From Deltaproteobacteria bacterium (GTDB taxonomy: Bacteria > Desulfobacterota > Desulfarculia > Adiutricales > Adiutricaceae): a stretch of DNA of 64,000 bases. The notes under the pieces are model-generated. The model did not search any database. It saw only the letters and a program-made list of their open reading frames with translations, and was not told where the DNA came from. The translations under genes were made by a program, and so were the position numbers. This document shows positions 55,522 to 63,425 of the stretch, in pieces (positions within the stretch are counted from its first letter, which is position 1; each line of letters opens with the position of its first letter). The DNA lies in assembly GCA_031276865.1 (NCBI GenBank), contig JAISMF010000012.1, forward strand, positions 48,075-112,074, in the 5' to 3' direction.

Positions 55522-55884
55522 CTATTTCACATGTTCAGTCAAAAAATGAAAAAATCTTTCAACGCCGCCTGAATCGGATAGCTCAAATTCCTTTTCAATG
55601 AAATATTCATCCCCATACAAACCGAAATGCTGAAAATCCGCCGTCATTTTGTCAATATTAATCTCGATGGAAGGATAACCGGTGGTGTTCCATTCCACTA
55701 ATAAATTTCCTTCCGGCGTGGGAACGATTAATGGTATGGGTAAGAATTCAGGATAATTATCTATAAAAATTTTAGATATTTTCCGAAGAGCGTTTGATTC
55801 TAGAGCGAGACTTTCGCCGTCCAGCCAGCCGTCTTTAAGTCTGGCTAAATCGTCAAATAACGTTTTGAGTTGAAAGTTTTTCAT
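55522..55884 (-). CDS. Hypothetical protein of a small acidic family (W-DGE ... TPEGN-x-x-x-EW)
   Basis: 120 residues. Features are DDLARLKDGWLDGESLALES near the N-terminus, then IPLIVPTPEGNLLVEWNTTG, then YPSIEINIDKM. This pattern (W-DGE, central PTPEGG-like turn and EW, then a beta strand) recurs in small uncharacterised bacterial proteins often found near toxin-antitoxin-like loci; I do not know a tested function. The ribosome site is weak. It is moderately AT-rich. Confidence 0.55.
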   Translation of the reverse strand: MKNFQLKTLFDDLARLKDGWLDGESLALESNALRKISKIFIDNYPEFLPIPLIVPTPEGNLLVEWNTTGYPSIEINIDKMTADFQHFGLYGDEYFIEKEFELSDSGGVERFFHFLTEHVK

Positions 55885-56048
55885 ATACTCAAGTTTATTT
55901 ACCGCATTACCGTTATAAGTCGAAACTAGTGTTCAATTTTTCCTTTTTCGCATGCGGCGTTTATAATATATTATAACTTCACCTAAATTCACCCCGCTCA
56001 TCTCAATAATCTTGATTTACGGAAAAGACCTAGGCTTTTTAGAGCGCT
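55885..56048. other. AT-rich gap
   Basis: Nothing recognised before the nested family-A elements. Confidence 0.3.
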
Positions 56049-56230
56049 TTTCGTCCAGGTGGTTAAATATTACCCCGGCGGGTAAAAGCTATAAGAACAA
56101 AATGAAGGGGTTCGGTTCCACTCATGGCTTTTTTCTAATATTTAACCGCCGGGGTAATATCGTAAAAATCAATGCGTTTTGGGGGAATCATTTCAGTTGA
56201 TTTTTTTCCAACATTTATCCGCCGTGACGA
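56049..56230. mobile_element. Family-A element A8 interrupted by family-A element A7
   Basis: Outer copy: left part CGTCCAGGTGGTTAAATA (to 56069), right part TATCGTAAAAATC to ATTTATCCGCCGTGACGA. Removing the inner element and one TA restores a contiguous element of about 92 bases that aligns with copy A3. This is an element inserted into its own kind. Confidence 0.65.
56070..56157. mobile_element. Family-A miniature element, copy A7 (inner)
   Basis: 88 bp between TA dinucleotides (56068-56069, 56158-56159). The asymmetric arms are reversed relative to A3 and A6, so it lies in the opposite orientation. Confidence 0.75.
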
Positions 56231-56312
56231 TACCAACGAAACTTATGTTAACCGACATCTTTTACGGCGCACGTTAAAATCAAGGTTAAATCATTTACCC
56301 TCCGCCTAAAAT

Positions 56313-56867
56313 TTAAAAAAATTTTTTGCCAAAAATGTCAAATTTTCCCGGGGTCGTCGGCTTGTCGCGAGATACGGGAGATGAGTATACAATAATAGAT
56401 TTCTTGACCTCTTCAATCGCTTGTGAGACTCCTTCGATCAGATCTACGACACGGTCCCTCACCTGGTCGCTGCGCTCTTCATCCTCGACGCACCAGTTGC
56501 AAAAGTGCTCGCAGTTGTTAAATATTAGGCTGTATTTATCCTCGCCGAGGCGGGACTTCGCCCTCTTCACCACTTCATCCGGGGTGAACTTGGCATCAGG
56601 GTGCGGGACTCTCTCGGTCACGTCTCCTTTGGTGAAGACGTCATAGGATGTCTTCTGGACCCCGACACCTTTTTCGAGGTAATTGATCACTTTGGCGTCC
56701 CCAACGTAGATCCCGTGATGCCAGTAACCCTTCCACTTGCGATGCGATCTGATATGTTCCCCGGGAGTCAGGCTCGCATGGGAGTTTACAGTATTTTTCT
56801 TTATTCGGTCTCTCGACTCTCTAGGCGGAGGAGTCGGAAACTCCTTTGGCGGTTGGTAGCAGTTCAT
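56313..56867 (-). CDS. LRAT-like (NlpC/P60 superfamily) domain protein
   Basis: 184 residues. AGGA lies 8 bases before the ATG. After ~30 residues the LRAT-type domain begins: LTPGEHIRSHRKWKGYWHHG (catalytic His in WHHGIYVGD), then VINYLEKGVGVQKTSYDVF, then DKYSLIFNNCEHFCNWCVED with the catalytic Cys in NNCEHFC. Eukaryotic LRAT/HRASLS enzymes are acyltransferases/phospholipases; bacterial members are of unknown function. The N-terminal segment is Pro/Arg rich and the C-terminal ~50 residues are helical. It is surrounded by AT-rich repeats, so it is possibly acquired. Confidence 0.8.
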   Translation of the reverse strand: MNCYQPPKEFPTPPPRESRDRIKKNTVNSHASLTPGEHIRSHRKWKGYWHHGIYVGDAKVINYLEKGVGVQKTSYDVFTKGDVTERVPHPDAKFTPDEVVKRAKSRLGEDKYSLIFNNCEHFCNWCVEDEERSDQVRDRVVDLIEGVSQAIEEVKKSIIVYSSPVSRDKPTTPGKFDIFGKKFF

Positions 56868-57047
56868 AATTCCATCCTCTTGAAACTCCAGTCCGTTTAA
56901 CAGCCAAGGCGAAGCGAAAACAGGCCTTTTATAAATTCACTCCCAAGGCTTCGGGGTTTTTTCATGGTTAAAAAAATCACGCCGTGAAAACGGCCGAGGG
57001 CGTTTCCACGTGACGATTTCGCCTCCGGGCGTCGAAAGGAGAGGCCT

Positions 57048-59528
57048 TTAAAAAACCTGATAGCCGGAGAGGTAGTCCTCCAAGCGGCGGTCCATCTCTT
57101 CCTGGCTCATGGCCGAGGCGTCCTGGGGACCCTCGTTCGCCTGGTAGGCGTCTCCCAAAGCTAAATCCATCCTCCCCTGGCCCACTTCCCCGGCCTTGAA
57201 GACGAAGGTGCCGGAGCCCAAGGCCGAGGGATCCTCGTATTCGTCTAGGAGCCTCTGGCGCACCACCCCCGGAGGCACCCGGAAGGTTCCCGTCTCCTTC
57301 CCTTCCAGGAAATGGGTCATGAACTCGATAAAAATGGGGGCCGAGGTGCGTCCGCCCTGCTCGCCGTTTCCCAAAGTGAGCCGAGTCTCCCTTCCCACCC
57401 AGACCCCGCAGGTGTACTCCGGGGTGAAGCCCACGAAGAGGGTGTCCGCCTGGGAGTTGGTGGTGCCGGTTTTACCGGCGACCGGCACCTTCAAAGCGGC
57501 CCCCACCCGGGCGGCCGTGCCCCGGGTGGCCACGGCGGTCAGCATGTCGATCATGATGTAGGCCGTCTGGGGGGAGATGGCCTCGGTGAAGTAGGGTTGG
57601 GGTTCCAGGATCGTCCGGCCGTAGCGGTCCTCCACCCGGGTGATGAAGGTGGGCCAGACCCAGGAGCCTAGGTTGGGGAAGGTGGTGTAGGCCTTGGTGA
57701 GGTCCAGAAGGGTCACCTCCGAGGCCCCCAGGGCCAAAGAGAGGGTGGGGGTGAGGTTGGAGTTGATGCCCATGCGCCGGGCGTATTCCGCCACCGTGGC
57801 CGGACCCACCTGCTCGCAGACTTTGACCGCCACCACGTTCACCGATCTTTTCACGGCGTCCAGGATGGTCATGGCGCCGCTGTGGCCGCCGCCGTAGTTT
57901 TTAGGGCTCCAGACCTTGCCCGTTCCGTCGGGATAGCTCACCGGCACGTCGTAGACCACCGAGGCCTCGGTGTAGCCGTGGTCCAGGGCGGCCGCGTAGA
58001 CGAAGGGCTTAAACGAGGATCCGGGCTGCCGTAAAGCCAGGGTGGCGCGGTTGAAGTCCGAGTTTCCCACCCCGTCGATGCCGAAGTCCCGGCCACCCAC
58101 CATGGCGATCACGTGGCCGGTGGCGTTCTCGATCAAGACCAAAGCCCCCTGGATCTCGGGGGGGGGGGCCGGCTCGAAATCCCACCACCCGGTAAGCGGG
58201 TCTTTCCCCTTGGCCCGCACCATCATTAGATCGTTGGGTTTGACGACGTCTTGAAGCTTTCTTTTCCCGACGTACCAGCTTAAGGTGTCCGCCGGCACGA
58301 AGCCCGTCTCGTCGCCGACGTTCACAATTACTCCGGGGTTGTCGCCCCCCACCACCTCGGAAACCAAGGCCGCCGGCTCCTGGTCGGGGATCAAGGGCCT
58401 AGCGTTCAAACTCTCCCGGCTTTTCTGGAAGTAAAGGACGGCCTGGGGCTCGTTTAGCCTCGAGATGACGGGACTCATGCGCTGGCGCCGGGCCAGGTTG
58501 TTCAAACCGTTCCGGACGGCTTCCTCGGCCATCTTTTGGACGTTTAGATCCAGCGTGGTGTAGATCCGGAGCCCCTCGTTTAAGAGGACGTCCTGGCCCA
58601 GCTCGGCCGCCACCTGCTGGCGCACCACTTCGGAGAAGTGGGGCGCCACCTCCCGGTAGAGGTTCGGGCGCCTGGAAAGGAAATGGAGAGGGGCGGAAAG
58701 CGCCCGGGCGCCCTCGTCTTCCGTGATGTAGCCGTCCGCCACCATGCGGCCAACGACGTAGCGCTGGCGGTTTTTACTAGCCTCCGAGTGCTCGTGGGCC
58801 CTCATCTTCCCCGGGGCCTTGACCAGGCCCGCGAGCATGGTGGCCTCGGCTAGGTTCACGTCTTTAATGCTCTTCCCGAAGTACAGCCTGGCCGCCGACT
58901 CCACTCCGTAGGCGCCCCGGCCGAGATAGATCCGGTTTAAGTAAAGGTGCAGGATCTCGTCTTTGGAAAGCAGCCTCTCCACCCTCCAGGCCAGGATCAT
59001 CTCCCTTAACTTCCTGTCCACCGTCTTCTCGTTGGTTAAAAGGAAGGTCCTTATCATCTGCTGGGTGATGGTGGAGGCCCCCTGCACCTTCTGGCCGGCC
59101 TTGTAGTTGGCCAAAACCGCCCGGCCTATCCCGATCAGATCCACCCCCTGGTGCTCGTAAAAGGAGCCGTCCTCGGCCGCCAGGAAGGCCTGGATCACCA
59201 GAGGCGGGATGTAGTCCAGCGGCACCACCAGCCTATGCTCGTTGTAGAGCTCGGCCATGGGGGTGCCGTCCGCGGCCATGATGAAGGAGACGGTGGGGGG
59301 GTTGTAGGTTTTTAAGGAATTCAAGGCCACCCCGTCCATATCCTGGCTGTAGACCATGAGAACCATGGCCGCGGCCGCGAAGGGCCAGAATAGGAAGGGC
59401 GCCACGGCGAAATAGAAGCTTATTTCCAGAGGCACCCAGGACTGGGGGTGCTTCCAGGGCTTCTTCGGAGGGTCTTCCAGCTTCAGCGGCCTGTCGTCCG
59501 AAGGCGTTATGACGTTTTCTGCGCTCAA
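57048..59528 (-). CDS. mrcA: Class A penicillin-binding protein (PBP1A-like)
   Basis: 826 residues from TTG 59528, with AGGGGA 7 bases upstream. The N-terminal membrane helix is FYFAVAPFLFWPFAAAAMVL. Glycosyltransferase motifs are AFLAAEDGSFYEHQGVDLIG with the catalytic Glu (~115), GASTITQQMIRTFLLTNE and KDEILHLYLNRIYLG. The transpeptidase has the SxxK motif RQPGSSFKPFVYA (~Ser 504), SVN in VKRSVNVVAVK and the KTG motif VAGKTGTTNSQADTLF (~683). It polymerises and cross-links peptidoglycan in the periplasm. A run of 11 G (58158-58168; C11 in the gene) encodes the Pro run in EPAPPPEIQ and is a potential slippage site. Single gene. Confidence 0.97.
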   Translation of the reverse strand: MSAENVITPSDDRPLKLEDPPKKPWKHPQSWVPLEISFYFAVAPFLFWPFAAAAMVLMVYSQDMDGVALNSLKTYNPPTVSFIMAADGTPMAELYNEHRLVVPLDYIPPLVIQAFLAAEDGSFYEHQGVDLIGIGRAVLANYKAGQKVQGASTITQQMIRTFLLTNEKTVDRKLREMILAWRVERLLSKDEILHLYLNRIYLGRGAYGVESAARLYFGKSIKDVNLAEATMLAGLVKAPGKMRAHEHSEASKNRQRYVVGRMVADGYITEDEGARALSAPLHFLSRRPNLYREVAPHFSEVVRQQVAAELGQDVLLNEGLRIYTTLDLNVQKMAEEAVRNGLNNLARRQRMSPVISRLNEPQAVLYFQKSRESLNARPLIPDQEPAALVSEVVGGDNPGVIVNVGDETGFVPADTLSWYVGKRKLQDVVKPNDLMMVRAKGKDPLTGWWDFEPAPPPEIQGALVLIENATGHVIAMVGGRDFGIDGVGNSDFNRATLALRQPGSSFKPFVYAAALDHGYTEASVVYDVPVSYPDGTGKVWSPKNYGGGHSGAMTILDAVKRSVNVVAVKVCEQVGPATVAEYARRMGINSNLTPTLSLALGASEVTLLDLTKAYTTFPNLGSWVWPTFITRVEDRYGRTILEPQPYFTEAISPQTAYIMIDMLTAVATRGTAARVGAALKVPVAGKTGTTNSQADTLFVGFTPEYTCGVWVGRETRLTLGNGEQGGRTSAPIFIEFMTHFLEGKETGTFRVPPGVVRQRLLDEYEDPSALGSGTFVFKAGEVGQGRMDLALGDAYQANEGPQDASAMSQEEMDRRLEDYLSGYQVF

Positions 59529-60540
59529 AAGGGATTCCCCTGGGGGTTCTAAAATCTGAAATTCAAGCCGGAAAGCTTAAGCGGCGCGGGAAAGCCGGAA
59601 AGGCAGAACCGGACCGCGCCGCCGGGGCGGAGAAAACCGCGCCGGAAAGCCGGGAAAACGAAAACCGGACCGGAAAGCCGGGACGGCGGAACTTTGAAAA
59701 TGAAAACGGGGCGGCGGAACCGCGGCGGAGAGGCCAAGCCGCCCGATGAAAGATATAATCACCGCCGGGCGGCCTGTAAAGGGCCGCCCGGCGGATTTAA
59801 GGGCTTTCAGCGGGAGAAATCACCTAAGACCCAGGCTTTTCCCCCTCTTTTCCGATAAATCATCCTATCGCGGTAAATCATCCTAATCTGGCGGGGCCCG
59901 AAAAGGCGCTTCCGGTTTGCCGGACTTCTTTCCGCCCGAGCCGGTACCCGGCTTGGGGTTGATTTTAATCCTTTTCAGGCGATTTCTCCAGAGCCGTTTT
60001 AACTTTTCCGCCGGAGCGGCTTTAATTCTTCTTTAGGCCGCCGGAGCTCTTCCGCTGGCCGCCGGAGCTTTTTTTAGAAGCGCTAAAACAGCCAGGCTCA
60101 AGGGCTTTCGAAGAGCCTGGCGGAAGGCGCTTAAAAAAATTTCACGCGTCTTACGGGTTTCCGCGCGCTAAATCCGGTAAACGGCGGCCGGTATCAAATT
60201 ACAACGGACCCGCCGGGAAAGGGGAATCATCTCCAACGCGGATAATTTCTGCTGAATGTGAAGCATAAATTTTAAAAAAATTTAAAGCGCTTAATCTTAA
60301 AACTTAAAGGTTAAATAAATGAAAAATTAAACCAAATTATGCCAAATATAAAGTCAAATAAATGCCACAATTTCCACCGATTCCACCGACGTTCGACACG
60401 TTGTCCGCTTCGAGCGCGGATTCGTGACGAAAACCATCCTTCGCGGCGCCTTTAATTTCCAATCCCGCCCCGGACGCGGGAAAAAAGAGGGGGGGGGCGC
60501 GGAAATAAGAATTCCGGAAAGAGGGATTTTTTGGGAAATG
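59529..60540. repeat. Long gap with stable hairpins
   Basis: CCGCCGGGCGGCC (59762-59774) pairs with 59782-59794. GCCAGGCTC (60091-60099) pairs with 60113-60121. The intervening DNA is GC-rich to 60240, then AT-rich (60245-60380). No gene or known RNA is recognised in 1 kb. Confidence 0.5.
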
Positions 60541-61188
60541 TTATTTCGGGAATTTGGCCCGGCCGGATTTCACCATTTTGGCCGAGTTGGATTCCGGGTA
60601 GCGCTCCAAAAGCGCCCTCACGCTCTCCATGGCCCCGGTGGAGTCCCCGAGCTTGCTCTGGCTGTAGGCCATTTTAAGGAGGCAGTCCGGAGCCTTCCCG
60701 GAGCGGGGATAATCGCCCGCCCCCTGGCGGAACTCCGCTAAGGCGCCTTGAAAGTTTCCGCGGGCGTACATGGTCTCCCCCAGCCAGTAGCGGGCGTTGG
60801 GGGCGAGGGCCCCGCCGGGGAATTCCGTTAAAAAGCCGCGGAAAGCCGTCTCGGCCTCGGCGTATCTCTTCGCCCGCACGAGACCCAGGGCCGCGTTGTA
60901 GCGGCTTTTTTCATTTCCGGCGGGTTTGGCGGCGGCCGGAGCCCCGAGGGATCCGGCGCCCGGAGGCGGCGGAAGCGCGGCCGTCCCGGCGCCCGCCCGG
61001 CGGTCGATGACTATATCCTCCAAGGTGGCGACCCGGCCGGAGAGCTGGTCGAACTCGGGTCGGGTGACCGAGCCGGAGCAGGAGGAGAAAAAGAGGGCGA
61101 TGGCCGCGGCCGCGGGCAGGAATGGGAGAATCCCCAAAAATCCGGACTTTTTCAGTCTCTCTCCCACGCCGGGTCGGGTCCCGCTCAT
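60541..61188 (-). CDS. cpoB: Tol-Pal system TPR protein (CpoB/YbgF-like), lipoprotein signal
   Basis: 215 residues from ATG 61188, with GAGG 5 bases upstream (the frame is open to 61263). Signal peptide ILPFLPAAAAIALFFSSC with a lipobox-like Cys at ~37. A short coiled region follows (RPEFDQLSGRVATLEDIVID), matching the N-terminal trimerisation helix of YbgF. After a Pro/Gly/Ala linker come three TPR-type repeats: YNAALGLVRAKRYAEAETAF, ARYWLGETMYARGNFQGALA and CLLKMAYSQSKLGDSTGAME. CpoB links Tol-Pal with PBP1B and cell-wall synthesis during division. A lipoprotein signal instead of a cleaved one, and the absence of adjacent tol-pal genes, are notable. Ends in KSGRAKFPK. Confidence 0.85.
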   Translation of the reverse strand: MSGTRPGVGERLKKSGFLGILPFLPAAAAIALFFSSCSGSVTRPEFDQLSGRVATLEDIVIDRRAGAGTAALPPPPGAGSLGAPAAAKPAGNEKSRYNAALGLVRAKRYAEAETAFRGFLTEFPGGALAPNARYWLGETMYARGNFQGALAEFRQGAGDYPRSGKAPDCLLKMAYSQSKLGDSTGAMESVRALLERYPESNSAKMVKSGRAKFPK

Positions 61189-61619
61189 ACCGCCTCGCAG
61201 ATTCCGGAAAGGGAGGCCCCGCGAAGCGGGGTTCCTTCTCCGGCGAAAATAACGCTGATACAACCGGATTTAGCGCTCCAACGGACGCGCGTCCATATTT
61301 AGCGGCGGAAAAACCGCCTCCGCCGGGACGACTCCGATGGGGCTTTCCCCACCCCGCGGCCCCTCCGGGAAACGCCGTCGTGAAAACGGAAATCCAGTGT
61401 CATTTTAGCCCAAACGACCCGCGGAAATCAAAAAATCCGCCCCAAAGATGAAAGGGAAAAGAAAACGCGCTCCCTTCCGGCCGGTCTACGGTTCTTTTTT
61501 CACGCGTCTCTTTCAGGCGCCCCGGCGGGAATCCGGCTTTCTTTCCGCTTAAAAAGCCTGTTTATCCGGCCCGAGAGCTGACGCCATGCGTCAATTCAAC
61601 CTCAAGTTTCTTCCGAGGT
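61189..61619. other. Intergenic region upstream of the minisatellite
   Basis: GC-rich; no gene is supported. Confidence 0.35.
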
Positions 61620-61719
61620 TAATCTAAACCAAATTAATCAAAGCCAGGCTAATCAAAGCCTGGTTAATCAAAGCCAGATTGATCTAAGCCAGATTGATCT
61701 AAGCCAGGCTAATCAAAAC
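61620..61719. repeat. 15-bp minisatellite
   Basis: Nearly seven tandem copies of TAATCAAAGCCAGGC with variants (TGATCTAAGCCAGAT, TAATCTAAACCAAAT). Confidence 0.9.
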
Positions 61720-62305
61720 TTAGTCCGGAGTCAGCCGGGATTCGCCAAACTTTCATCCGTCTTGAAGATACGGTATCCCGAAACATCCCCGCCGCCGCTT
61801 TGCTCCGCCTTTCTCGGCTTCCGTCGGAAACCTTCCTCCCGGGTATCCGTTTTTGGCGCTCCCCTCGATCGATTTTAATTTCAAGGGGAGACGATCGAAT
61901 AAAAATCCTCCCCCGCGGGCGACTTCGCGCGCTTCATTTTTACGCCGTAAAACCGCTAAAAACGAGTCTTAACCGCGGCTTTCCTTTTTTCCTTCACCGC
62001 GCCCGGCGCTCTGGGAAAAGCCGACCCCGGGGACGCCGAAATCATCCCCCTCTCTCCGGCCGAGCGCCGCGTAAGACAAAAAAAGCGGAGGGGCGAGCTC
62101 CGCTTCTTAAAACAAGGAGTTAAGAGTGTTTGGTAAGATGTGACGGTAGCGGAATATGGCGGTGACGGTTTATGACGGCGATTTGACGAATCGGCTTATA
62201 AAGGGCCGGAACCAGGGCCGCCGGCGGGCGGCTCCGGGCGGAAGGACTCTTTTTCCGGCCGAAAGCGGCTTCGTTTTCCGGAACGGCTGCGCCGTTTTCA
62301 AGACG
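61720..62305. other. Intergenic region
   Basis: No gene is supported. A C/G-rich strip follows at 62200-62300 before the flgM hairpin. Confidence 0.35.
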
Positions 62306-62336
62306 GCTCCCCCGGGGCCAAAGGCCCCGGGGGAGC
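62306..62336 (-). terminator. Perfect 14-bp hairpin after flgM
   Basis: GCTCCCCCGGGGCC pairs with GGCCCCGGGGGAGC around AAA, 38 bases past the flgM stop. There is no U-run, so it is a probable but atypical terminator. Confidence 0.55.
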
Positions 62337-62373
62337 TTCGCGGGCGGGTTCGCCCGGAAAGCTTACAAGGCTC

Positions 62374-62697
62374 TTAAATAAAGCCGGATATCTTCTTCTT
62401 GATAATGGAATCGGCCACGTCCAGGGAGCTCACGTTATAGGTGCCGGCGGCTATCTGGGCCGTGAGCTCCGCCACCCTCTCGGAGCGGATGTCCGGGGCG
62501 AGGTTCACGAGCTCGGTGGCCTTGCTGATAAGTTTGGAGCGATCGGAAATCTTAACCGTGTCGCCGGAACCCACCTGGGTTTCCTCCACGGCGTTCGGCA
62601 CGGACAAATTTCCTTTGCCCAGAGCTTTGGAGGAGGAGGCGCCGCCCGGCTTGTCGGGCTTGTTAATACCGAATGTGTTCAGGCTATCTAATTTCAT
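62374..62697 (-). CDS. flgM: Anti-sigma-28 factor FlgM
   Basis: 107 residues. The N-terminal half is flexible (MKLDSLNTFGINKPDKPGGA). The C-terminal half matches the FlgM sigma-28-binding region: TVKISDRSKLISKATELVN, then DIRSERVAELTAQIAAGTYN and VSSLDVADSIIKKKISGF. FlgM holds FliA inactive until the flagellar hook is complete and is then secreted. Its start overlaps the end of the upstream gene by 14 bases, so the two are coupled and both should be read from the sigma-28-type promoter at 63224-63251. Confidence 0.93.
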   Translation of the reverse strand: MKLDSLNTFGINKPDKPGGASSSKALGKGNLSVPNAVEETQVGSGDTVKISDRSKLISKATELVNLAPDIRSERVAELTAQIAAGTYNVSSLDVADSIIKKKISGFI

Positions 62698-63199
62698 CTT
62701 CGTCCACCGTATCCTCGGGTAGTTCCATATCTTCGGGCGACCTGACGGGTCTGGTCGGAGCCAGCATCGTCCGGTCCACCTTCAAGGCGGCCAAGTGCTT
62801 CAGCTGCCGCCAGAGGTTTCTATTCTGTCTTCTGTCGAGATAGGCGCCGCCTCTCAGGGCGGCTTCCTCCGGGGCCATGTCCAGATCCAGAAATCCTATT
62901 TCGCCGGTCTCGTTTCGTAGGCCCAGGGCCAACCCCGGTTTTCCCACCAGCTCGGTGAGCTCGGCCAAGGCCACGTAGGCGGGATTGGCCGAGGCCAGGT
63001 TTCCCCGCTGGGGATGGTTTCTGGCCTGGTTCACCAGTTCGGCCACGGCGTTGCGGCTGACCTTGGCCACCACCAGCGAGCGGGGCGTGTAGCCGGAAGG
63101 CTCGACCGTTCCGGCCGATCTGCCGCCGGAAAAGGCGTCTTTCAGCTGGGCTCCCAGGGTCCGCATCAACTCGCCAATCTGACCTGTTTTCGCGGCCAC
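62684..63199 (-). CDS. Hypothetical protein co-transcribed with flgM
   Basis: 171 residues starting at GTG 63199, with a GGGG/GAG site a few bases upstream. The N-terminal helix (MAAKTGQIGELMRTLGAQLK) precedes a basic linker and a region with RSLVVAKVSRNAVAELVNQA and YVALAELTELVGKPGLALGL. It ends in an acidic tail (ELPEDTVDEDEIR). The place directly upstream of flgM under the same sigma-28-type promoter suggests a flagellar role, for example a FlgN- or FlgJ-like accessory or a secretion chaperone, but I do not recognise a family. The start codon is very close to the predicted transcription start. Confidence 0.7.
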   Translation of the reverse strand: MAAKTGQIGELMRTLGAQLKDAFSGGRSAGTVEPSGYTPRSLVVAKVSRNAVAELVNQARNHPQRGNLASANPAYVALAELTELVGKPGLALGLRNETGEIGFLDLDMAPEEAALRGGAYLDRRQNRNLWRQLKHLAALKVDRTMLAPTRPVRSPEDMELPEDTVDEDEIR

Positions 63200-63223
63200 C
63201 TCGGTTCCCCCCGCTTAAAACTA

Positions 63224-63251
63224 TTATCGGCCACCCCTCCGGCGAACTTAA
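63224..63251 (-). promoter_or_regulatory. Sigma-28 (FliA)-type flagellar promoter
   Basis: On the minus strand TTAAGTTC (63251-63244), a 12-base spacer and GCCGATAA (63231-63224). GCCGATAA is a perfect FliA -10 element and TTAAGTTC matches TAAAGTTT in 6 of 8. Confidence 0.8.
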
Positions 63252-63384
63252 GAAAAAAACCAACGTTTTACCCTAAACATCTTAAATTATTCCCTCAGCT
63301 TCGCCAGGGGACCGGAAGAGGTGGAAAAGAACCGGGTCTGAAGATGAAGGGAGTAGCAATACAAAGGCCAGAATAATCGCCTCT

Positions 63385-63425
63385 CGGCCTCCGGAGGCGG
63401 CCTTAGGGGCCGCCTTCGGAGGCCG
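63385..63425. repeat. 18-bp hairpin
   Basis: CGGCCTCCGGAGGCGGCC (63385-63402) pairs with 63408-63425 with one mismatch; it stands between unassigned regions. Confidence 0.7.

Noticed and set aside
60424..60741. 105-codon plus-strand frame opposite cpoB
   Set aside because: Mostly antisense to the TPR-coding region.
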